Source of the DNA: Streptomyces sp. NBC_01255
GTDB taxonomy: Bacteria; Actinomycetota; Actinomycetes; Streptomycetales; Streptomycetaceae
Assembly: GCF_036226445.1 (NCBI RefSeq)
Contig: NZ_CP108474.1
Coordinates: 4,092,001-4,156,000, forward strand
DNA length: 64,000 nt
Reading direction: 5' to 3'
The notes beneath the pieces were generated by a model. The model was not told where the DNA came from, made no database searches, and saw nothing but the letters and a program-made list of their open reading frames with translations. The position numbers were made by a program, and so were the translations under genes. Within the stretch, counting starts at the first letter, position 1, and the number at the start of each line of letters is the position of its first letter. This document shows, piece after piece, positions 56,171 through 64,000 of the stretch.

Positions 56171-56986
56171 CTACCCCACTGCCGTGGCCGTGAGGCCCTC
56201 GCCCGTGGGGTCGGTGAGGGTCAGGGTGCGGTGGTCGAGGCGGTAGGTGAGCGGGCCGTCGAGGAGCTCGTACAGCTTCGTCTCCAGCTCCATCTCCGCG
56301 CTCGCGCACATCATGCGGGTCGTCGCCGCCGGGCCCTCGACGGTGAGGGTGGTGCCGTCGACGCGGGCGGTGGCGGCGAAGTTGTTGCAGCCCAGGTTGC
56401 CGGTGACCCGGCCGTCCTCGCCGAGCGTGAAGCGGGCCTTGCTCCCGCTGCCGGCGGGCAGCGAGGCGGCCGTGTCACCGGAGACGAGCGAGTCGATCTT
56501 CCAGGTGGTGCCGCGCAGCGGGGCGCCCGGCTCCGATGCCAGTTCGAGGTCGTTCCGACCGTCGGCCGACACCAGGGTGAACCGTCCATCCTTGATCGTT
56601 CCCGTGAGGGGGCCCGAGAAGGCCCTGAGCAGCTCCTTCTCGAAGCGCCCCCGGTCCCCGGAACAGCCGATCGCGGTGATCTCCTGCGGGGTGATGGTGA
56701 CGATGTCGCCGTTCACCTCGGCGGTGGCGCCGAAGTGGTTGCAGCCGGTGTTGCCCCGGGCGCGGCCGTCCTCCGTGAACGCGATGCGTGCGTCGGCGGG
56801 GGCCGTGGACCTGCGCCCGTCGACCGTCACGGCCTTGATCGACCAGTGCGTCCCGCCGACGGGCAGGCCGGCGCCGACGGTCCCGGCCGGCGCGGCGCCG
56901 GGACCCTGCTCGGTGCCGCAGGCGGTGGCGGTGGCGGTGAGGAGGAGGAGCGGGACCAGGGCGGCGAGGGCGCGTGGCTTCGACAT
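56171..56986 (-). CDS. Lipoprotein with two META domains
   Basis: 271 residues. Lipobox in LLLLTATATACGT (Cys at about 23). Two META/DUF306 repeats, each with NTGCNHFGATAEV-like or NLGCNNFAATARV and a trailing CSGDRGRFEKELL or CASAEMELETKLY segment. Family members in other bacteria (HslJ) concern antibiotic or heat stress; function unknown here. ATG at 56986. Extracytoplasmic location is likely. Confidence 0.87.
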   Translation of the reverse strand: MSKPRALAALVPLLLLTATATACGTEQGPGAAPAGTVGAGLPVGGTHWSIKAVTVDGRRSTAPADARIAFTEDGRARGNTGCNHFGATAEVNGDIVTITPQEITAIGCSGDRGRFEKELLRAFSGPLTGTIKDGRFTLVSADGRNDLELASEPGAPLRGTTWKIDSLVSGDTAASLPAGSGSKARFTLGEDGRVTGNLGCNNFAATARVDGTTLTVEGPAATTRMMCASAEMELETKLYELLDGPLTYRLDHRTLTLTDPTGEGLTATAVG

Positions 56987-57020
56987 GGAAATGGGACGGG
57001 CCGGCCCGCGCGTCGGTTCC

Positions 57021-57809
57021 CTAGGAGAGGACGGGCAGGACGTCGCTCAGGTCCGCGCGTTCGCCGCTCGCGCTCACGCGGGCGGCCTCCTTCTCCGTCG
57101 CCCACTCCGCGCGCCCGGTCGCGAGCCTGATCCAGGTCAGCGGGTCCGTCTCGACGACGTTGGGCGGGGTGCCCCGGGTGTGCCGGGGGCCCTCCACGCA
57201 CTGCACGACCGCGTACGGCGGGATCCGCACCTCGACGGCGCCGCCGGGGGCCTTCGCCGCGAGGGCGTCGGCGAGCAGCCGGACGCAGGCGGCGAGGGCC
57301 TGCCGGTCGTACGGGATGCCGGCGCCGGTCGCCGCGTTCAGGTCGTCGGTGTGGACGACGAGTTCGACGGTCCGGGTCACGAGGAAGTCGGCGAGGGTCA
57401 TGGCGCCCAGGCGGGTCTGGACGAGCCGCTCGTCGGCGGCGCCCGCGGCCCGCTCCTCGTACCGCGCGGCCGTCCGCCCGTACAGGCCCGGCAGGTCGGC
57501 CGTGTCGATCGCCCGGGTGTCCTCGTCGATGCGGGCCGAGGCCGTGGCGGTGGCGAGGGGCCAGTCGAGGAGGGTGAGCTCCCGCTTCGCCGGCTCGGGC
57601 TCGTCGAGGTTCCGCGCGACCGCTCCCAGGGCCATCGTCACGTGGGCCGCCAGCTCCCGTACGGTCCACTCCCCCAGCCGGGTCGGCCTGGCGAGCTGCT
57701 CGGGCGTGAGCGCCGCGACCCCGTCCCGTACGTTCCCGAACTGGGCGAGCACGGCGGCCCGGATCTTGGCGGAGTCGTAGCTGCGGGTGCGCTTCTTGGC
57801 CGGTGGCAT
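57021..57809 (-). CDS. Maleylpyruvate isomerase-type / TIGR03083-like protein
   Basis: 262 residues. N-terminal DinB-like four-helix metal-binding fold (LGEWTVRELAAHVTMALGAVARN) and a C-terminal sterol-carrier-like half (AVEVRIPPYAVVQCVEG). The family includes mycothiol-dependent isomerases, which fits actinobacteria. The ATG at 57809 is followed by a basic stretch (KKRTRSYD). Substrate unknown. Divergent from the NTF2 gene. Confidence 0.8.
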   Translation of the reverse strand: MPPAKKRTRSYDSAKIRAAVLAQFGNVRDGVAALTPEQLARPTRLGEWTVRELAAHVTMALGAVARNLDEPEPAKRELTLLDWPLATATASARIDEDTRAIDTADLPGLYGRTAARYEERAAGAADERLVQTRLGAMTLADFLVTRTVELVVHTDDLNAATGAGIPYDRQALAACVRLLADALAAKAPGGAVEVRIPPYAVVQCVEGPRHTRGTPPNVVETDPLTWIRLATGRAEWATEKEAARVSASGERADLSDVLPVLS

Positions 57810-57891
57810 GGGGGCGAGGGTAGCCGGAGACTGAGAGGGAGGGAGGGCTTCCCGCACACACCTCAACGCGCACGAGAGGGGTCGAGCAGCC

Positions 57892-58299
57892 ATGGCTGAG
57901 CACCCTGACATCGCTCTGGTCCGCCGGGGCTTCGAGGCCTGGACCCGAGGGGACATGGAGACCGTCGGCACCCTGATGACGGCGGACTGTACGCACCACT
58001 CGCCCGGCAGCAGCCAGATATCCGGGCACTTCAAGGGCCGCGACAACATCCTCGCCATGTACGGAAAGATGTTCGAGCTCACCGGCGGCAAGATGCAGGT
58101 GGAGATGGACAGCATCAGCATGGACGGCCGCGGGCACGTGGTGGCGTCGAACAAGTTCTTCGCCGAGCGCGGTGACCGGGGCATCGAGATGAAGGGCGCG
58201 CTGATCTTCACGATCATGGGCGGCAAGATCACCGACATCGACGAGTGCGTCGAGGACATCGAGCAGTCCGACGCCTTCTGGGGTCAGGCGGAGGGCTGA
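57892..58299 (+). CDS. NTF2/SnoaL-like protein
   Basis: 135-residue cone-fold protein (DIALVRRGFEAWTRGDMETVGTLMTADCTHHSPG). Possible isomerase or cyclase; no catalytic residues can be assigned. It overlaps the convergent M23 gene by 16 bp. Confidence 0.83.
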   Translation: MAEHPDIALVRRGFEAWTRGDMETVGTLMTADCTHHSPGSSQISGHFKGRDNILAMYGKMFELTGGKMQVEMDSISMDGRGHVVASNKFFAERGDRGIEMKGALIFTIMGGKITDIDECVEDIEQSDAFWGQAEG

Positions 58300-59135
58300 G
58301 ACTCCGCGACGGGCGCTGCCGCTGCCGCTGCCGCCGCGAAAGTCGCGCCGTTCGCCGGTACGCCGATCCCGGTCCAGGTGAACGGGACGCCCAGGGCCGT
58401 GTCCAGGTCCGGGCCGTCCATCAGCTGGAAGTGCACGTGGGGCTCGGTGGAGTTGCCGGAGTTGCCGCACCGGGCGAGTTCCTGGCCGGCGACGACCCGG
58501 TCGCCCGCCCGCACGGCCAGTGAGCCGCGCCGCAGGTGCGCGTACATCGCGTACGTACCGTCGCCGAGGTCGAGGACGAGGTGGTTGCCGGTCACGCGGC
58601 GGGCGCCGGCGAGCGCGCGGACGGAGGACTCGATCAGGATCAGGTAGAGCAGCGCGGGCAGCGAGTTGCGGCTGAGGTGGTCGCGCTGGCCGTCCTCGGC
58701 GTGGACGACGGTCGCGTCGGCGACGGCGAGGAGGGGCGCGTCGAAGGCGGGGAAGTCCCGGTTCCCGCGGACCAGGGGCCAGAGCCAGGCGAAGGAGGGG
58801 CGCGGACGCTTCTCGTCCTCCTCCACGATGTCGATGGCGTACGTCTGGCCGAAGCGGTGCGTGCCGTGGCTCGGCGTCCGGTCGGCCGGGCTGTTGAGGG
58901 CCGACCAGAGGCCGGTGACCGGCGGGCCCACCTCGACGGCCTCCCGGGGCTCCGCCGCGACCCGGCGGCGGGCGGTCGCGGAGATCGCGAGACCGAGTGC
59001 GACGGCGGCGATCGCCGGCAGCCAGCCCGCCCAGTACGGATAGGGCGGCTCGACGGCCACCGAGGCGAGCGCCTGCACGATGAACAGCAGCCAGAGCGCG
59101 CGGTGCAGCACGGTCACGGACTTGTGCGAAAGCAT
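58284..59135 (-). CDS. Membrane-anchored M23-family peptidase
   Basis: 283 residues. Two hydrophobic N-terminal helices (LHRALWLLFIVQALASVAV; WLPAIAAVALGLAIS), then a LytM-like fold with zinc/catalytic residues in HRFGQTYAIDIV, YAMYAHLRRGSL and STEPHVHFQLMDG. It lies directly downstream of the ArsR gene and may be controlled by it. The first zinc-site sequence (HRFGQTYAID) is atypical for M23, so activity is not certain. Alternative: a non-peptidase relative. Confidence 0.8.
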   Translation of the reverse strand: MLSHKSVTVLHRALWLLFIVQALASVAVEPPYPYWAGWLPAIAAVALGLAISATARRRVAAEPREAVEVGPPVTGLWSALNSPADRTPSHGTHRFGQTYAIDIVEEDEKRPRPSFAWLWPLVRGNRDFPAFDAPLLAVADATVVHAEDGQRDHLSRNSLPALLYLILIESSVRALAGARRVTGNHLVLDLGDGTYAMYAHLRRGSLAVRAGDRVVAGQELARCGNSGNSTEPHVHFQLMDGPDLDTALGVPFTWTGIGVPANGATFAAAAAAAAPVAESQPSA

Positions 59136-59189
59136 GGATGTTCCCCCTGAGGTCCCTGGGTTCCCCTGTGTCGGTCTCGGTCTCGGTCT

Positions 59190-59705
59190 CTACGGGCGGG
59201 CGGCGGTGAGCATCACCAGGAGCGGGACGACCCGCGCCCCGGGCACCTCGTAGCGCCCCCGGCCCGTCGTGTGGAGCCAGCCGGCGCCGGTGAGCTGCTT
59301 CAGGTGGTGGTAGATCTGGCCGGTCGTGCCGATCTCCGCCAATTCCGCCAGCTCGGCGGCGGTACGGCGGCCGCCGAGGATCTCCCGCAGCAGCCGGAGC
59401 CGTACGGGATGGCCGAGCGCGGCGAAGGAGTCGGCGGTCTCGGCCCACTCCTCGTCGAGCAGCCGCTCGGTGAGCGCGCCGAACTGCCACTCGTACCGCT
59501 CCTCGGTCGGCAGCCGGACCGAACCCGTGAACAGCACACCGCCGTCGGCGCCCTGCTCGCCGGCCGCGGCGAGCTCCGCCTTGAACCCCTCCAGGGCCCA
59601 GAGCACGCTCTCCGTGGACTCGCCGCGGTCGGGTACGGGGCGCTCGGCGCCCTCCAGGGCGGCCATGCGCCGTTCGAGTGCGGCGACCCGCTCTTCCAGC
59701 TCCAT
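59190..59705 (-). CDS. ArsR-type winged-helix regulator
   Basis: 171 residues. N-terminal coiled helix (ELEERVAALERRMAALEG), then a winged helix at about 95-165 (FAALGHPVRLRLLREILGGRRTAAELAELAEIGTTGQIYHHLKQL). No obvious metal-binding cysteine. The 24-bp palindrome upstream is its probable operator. Start ATG at 59705. Confidence 0.85.
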   Translation of the reverse strand: MELEERVAALERRMAALEGAERPVPDRGESTESVLWALEGFKAELAAAGEQGADGGVLFTGSVRLPTEERYEWQFGALTERLLDEEWAETADSFAALGHPVRLRLLREILGGRRTAAELAELAEIGTTGQIYHHLKQLTGAGWLHTTGRGRYEVPGARVVPLLVMLTAARP

Positions 59706-59711
59706 GGCTCG

Positions 59712-59735
59712 GAGATTACGTAATTACGTAATCTC
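59712..59735 (-). promoter_or_regulatory. 24-bp perfect palindrome, probable ArsR operator
   Basis: GAGATTACGTAA and its exact complement. It also holds two overlapping copies of the palindrome ATTACGTAAT, offset by nine bases. It ends six bases before the ArsR start codon, so binding would block both promoter and ribosome access. Confidence 0.82.
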
Positions 59736-59753
59736 ATGCAAGCGGGAAACGAG

Positions 59754-59789
59754 AAAACCCCCGCCCGGACCCGAAGGTCCCGGCGGGGG
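59754..59789 (-). terminator. Intrinsic terminator of purL
   Basis: Stem CCCCCGCC/GGCGGGGG with inner GGACC/GGTCC and a TTCG tetraloop, followed on the minus strand by TTTT. 20 bp beyond the purL stop. Confidence 0.88.
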
Positions 59790-59809
59790 CTTGCTCGGAA
59801 AGCGTCGGA

Positions 59810-62076
<2,267 letters not shown>

Positions 62077-62077
<1 letters not shown>

Positions 62078-62757
62078 CAGGCGTTGACCAGCTTCTTGAG
62101 GATCGAGGTGAAGAAACCGAGGCCGTCCGTCTTGCCGGTGCCGATCAGCGGCTCGACGGCGTGCTCCGGGTGCGGCATGAGGCCGACCACGTTGCCCGCG
62201 GCGTTGGTGATGCCCGCGATGTCGCGCAGCGAGCCGTTGGGGTTCATGTCCAGGTAGCGGAAGGCCACCCGCCCCTCGGCCTCGAGCTCGTCGAGCACGC
62301 GCTCGTCGGCGACGTACCGGCCGTCCATGTTCTTGAGCGGGACCTCGATCTCCTGGCCCCGCTCGTAGTCGGACGTCCAGGCGGTCTCCGCGTTCTCCAC
62401 CCGCAGCTTCTGGTCGCGGCAGATGAAGTGGAGGTGGTTGTTGCGCAGCATCGCGCCCGGCAGCAGATGGGCCTCGGTGAGGATCTGGAAGCCGTTGCAG
62501 ATGCCGAGGACGGGCATGCCCGCCTTGGCCTGCTCGATGATGCTCTCCATCACCGGCGAGAAGCGGGAGATGGCTCCGGCCCGCAGGTAGTCGCCGTAGG
62601 AGAAACCGCCGGCCAGAACCACGGCGTCGACCTGCTTGAGGTCCTTGTCGCGGTGCCAGAGCGAAACGGGCTCGGCGCCCGCGAGGCGGGCCGCGCGCAG
62701 CGCGTCCTGGTCGTCGAGCGTTCCGGGGAACGTGACGACGCCGATGCGTGCGGTCAC
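62077..62757 (-). CDS. purQ: Phosphoribosylformylglycinamidine synthase subunit PurQ
   Basis: 226-residue class I glutamine amidotransferase subunit. Catalytic Cys is in [11 protein letters not shown], and His/Glu in [13 protein letters not shown] start overlaps the purS stop (GTGA). Confidence 0.96.
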
Positions 62758-62999
62758 GACTCGACCTTCACGACGAAGTCTTCGATCACGGTGTTGGCAA
62801 GGAAGGTTTCGGCCATCTCATGGATGCGGGCGAGGGCGGCGTCGTCGACCGGCCCCTCCACCTCCAGCTCGAAGCGCTTCCCCTGACGGACGTCGGCGAT
62901 TCCGGCGAATCCCAGGCGAGGCAGTGCACGCTGCACCGCCTGCCCCTGAGGGTCCAGAATCTCCGGCTTGAGCATGACGTCGACTACGACGCGTGCCAC
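62754..62999 (-). CDS. purS: Phosphoribosylformylglycinamidine synthase subunit PurS
   Basis: 81 residues ([28 protein letters not shown]). The GTG at 62999 follows GGGAG at good spacing and matches the family start; the GTG at 63005 is an alternative. Joins PurL and PurQ in the complex. First gene of the operon. Confidence 0.94.
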   Translation of the reverse strand: MARVVVDVMLKPEILDPQGQAVQRALPRLGFAGIADVRQGKRFELEVEGPVDDAALARIHEMAETFLANTVIEDFVVKVES

Positions 63000-63378
63000 T
63001 GGCACTCCCGGTGGTGTGTTGCGTGGGCGGTTCCCTCAGCGTACCTGCCTCCAAATTCTACGCGGGTAGAGATCTGAAGGATCCTCCAAAGAGATCCACC
63101 AAAGACTCGTGAACGGACCACGAACGGACCGCGAACACCACCTACCGCCCACACGCACACTCACGCCCAAATTTCCAGCGAAATATTGCGTCCCCCAATC
63201 CGCCGGGACACGCTGAAACAATTGCCGGGGCTTCACAATGCGACGTCCACCGCTGTACAAAGGAATGCAGAGGAAAACAGCATTGTCCCGGCACAGCCGA
63301 ACGGTCGGCATCGTCGCACGTCAGAGACGTCACAAGCGTCGTTCAGACCCCGGCGGCCGCAGGAAAGGACCGATATCC
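63000..63378. other. 379-bp AT-richer divergent region between purS and lsrL
   Basis: No gene seen. Contains promoters for the purine operon and lsrL. A patch AAATTTCCAGCGAAATATT at about 63169-63187 is unusually AT-rich for this genome and could attract Lsr2-type proteins. Confidence 0.45.
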
Positions 63379-63726
63379 GTGGCTCAGCGTGTGGTGGTCA
63401 CTCTCTCCGATGACATCGACGGCGGAGAAGCTGCTGAGACGGTCGCGTTCGGCCTCGACGGGAAGACGTACGAGATCGACCTGAATGCTGCCAATGCAAA
63501 GAAACTCCGCAAGACCCTCGCCCCCTACCTCGCCGCCGGCCGCAAGCAGCCGGCCGGAGCGAAGGCCGGGACGAGGGAGCGGGCGGGCGTCGAGACCTAC
63601 ACCCGGACCGCGCTCGCGCCCGACCCGGCGGCGGTCCGCGCCTGGGCGCAGTCCAACAAGATGGACGTGCCCGCCAGGGGCCGCATCCCGAAGAAGGTCT
63701 ACGAGGCGTTCCACGCCGCGAGCTGA
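63379..63726 (+). CDS. lsrL: Lsr2-family nucleoid protein LsrL
   Basis: 115 residues. N-terminal dimerisation domain (MAQRVVVTLSDDIDGGEAAETVAFGLDGKTYEIDL) and C-terminal AT-hook-like DNA-binding domain with RGR in VPARGRIPKKVYEAF. Lsr2 silences AT-rich, often acquired, gene clusters; Streptomyces carries a second copy at this locus (SCO4076 by memory). GTG at 63379 follows AGGAAAGGACC. Confidence 0.93.
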   Translation: MAQRVVVTLSDDIDGGEAAETVAFGLDGKTYEIDLNAANAKKLRKTLAPYLAAGRKQPAGAKAGTRERAGVETYTRTALAPDPAAVRAWAQSNKMDVPARGRIPKKVYEAFHAAS

Positions 63727-63744
63727 CGCGAGCCGGGAGCGGAT

Positions 63745-63775
63745 TTGCATTCCACCCCCCATGATCCGCTAGAGT
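63745..63775 (+). promoter_or_regulatory. Putative promoter of tRNA-Gly(TCC)
   Basis: TTGCAT, a 19-bp spacer and TAGAGT, about 50 bases before the tRNA. Match is moderate. Confidence 0.5.
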
Positions 63776-63824
63776 CTGGAACACGCCGAGGGGCGAGGCC
63801 GCAGGGCCGAACCTCACGCAGCGT

Positions 63825-63896
63825 GCGGGTGTAGTTCAGTAGTAGAACATCCCCCTTCCAGGGGGAAGGCGCAGTGTGCAATTCCTGTCACCCGCT
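63825..63896 (+). tRNA. Aberrant tRNA-Gly(TCC), candidate non-ribosomal glycine donor
   Basis: 72 nt. Acceptor GCGGGTG pairs fully with CACCCGC; D-stem GTTC/GAAC and anticodon stem TCCCC/GGGGA are intact, with anticodon TCC and U33. But the D-loop is AGTAGTA where AGTGGTA is normal, so G18 is A. The T-loop reads G-TGCAATT-C, so Psi55 is G; thus both partners of the G18-Psi55 elbow contact are replaced. The T-stem pairs only if a U is bulged (GCAG/CTGT, then G-C). It could be a pseudogene, but the acceptor and anticodon arms are perfect. Confidence 0.85.
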
Positions 63897-63975
63897 CTGC
63901 ATCGCATTACCAAGCACTCCGGTGCATCAGGTAGAGTGGTGCTCGCGCCGCCCAGTGAAAGCTGGTCGGAGGCAT

Positions 63976-64000
63976 GCGGACGTGGCTCAGTTGGTAGAGC
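63976..64000 (+). tRNA. 5' part of a tRNA, probably tRNA-Gly, cut by window end
   Basis: GCGGACG acceptor, D-arm GCTC...GAGC with D-loop AGTTGGTA containing the normal GG. By similarity to Streptomyces tRNA-Gly(GCC); anticodon lies outside the window. Confidence 0.65.

Overview
This is a high-GC actinobacterial chromosome segment, almost certainly from a Streptomyces: codon third positions are nearly all G or C, GTG/TTG starts are frequent, and it carries BldC, valine dehydrogenase, an AtrA-type TetR regulator, an Lsr2 paralogue and a TTA-containing NsdA-like regulator. From memory, the gene order resembles the S. coelicolor core region running from about SCO4120 down to SCO4076. That comparison was not computed. 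No integrase, transposase, plasmid or phage gene was seen, and the window reads as ordinary chromosome with some variable genes at about 22-35 kb.

Layout. 1-20 kb: a SpoIIE/PP2C phosphatase cut by the window edge, an NDH-2 type dehydrogenase, atrA, a very unusual ECF sigma factor fused to a zinc finger, membrane segments and a carbohydrate-binding module, a SARP/AfsR-type ATPase regulator, an asparagine-synthetase homologue, an NsdA-like regulator, lhgO, trmB, a PrsW-like protease, an aldo/keto reductase and an M23 peptidase controlled by a ydaO-type c-di-AMP riboswitch. 20-35 kb: a second PP2C phosphatase, a PLP enzyme/MFS pair, a TipA-like MerR regulator with a clear 19-bp-spacer promoter and operator, initiator tRNA, rhodanese, an ECF41-type sigma factor, DUF1254, a lipid kinase/PAP2 pair, a LuxR-ATPase regulator, a VOC/PPOX pair and tRNA-Lys. 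35-50 kb: a secreted FG-GAP protein, an RhlE-like helicase with four 102-bp repeats, a lipoprotein, a small zincin, a Glu-Asp-Phe tRNA cluster, a thiol-redox operon (small Cys protein, DsbA-like, CcdA), hrpA, a second tRNA-Asp and bldC with a canonical T-tract terminator. 50-64 kb: vdh, DUF3073, the purine genes purM/purF and purS/purQ/purL, a META lipoprotein, a second M23 peptidase, an ArsR regulator with a 24-bp perfect palindrome, lsrL and two glycine-type tRNAs.

The purine genes form two minus-strand operons (purF-purM and purS-purQ-purL) covering the FGAM synthetase, amidophosphoribosyltransferase and AIR synthetase steps. Developmental and antibiotic control is over-represented (atrA, SARP, NsdA-like, bldC, lsrL). 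So are cell-envelope functions: two M23 peptidases, the riboswitch, the sigma/NPCBM fusion and thiol redox. The most striking observation is a tRNA-Gly(TCC) at 63825-63896. It has lost both partners of the D-loop/T-loop elbow contact (G18 to A, Psi55 to G) and has a broken T-stem. This resembles the cell-wall-dedicated tRNA-Gly species of staphylococci, and Streptomyces peptidoglycan uses a glycine bridge. The sigma/zinc-finger/membrane/NPCBM fusion is the second most interesting item.
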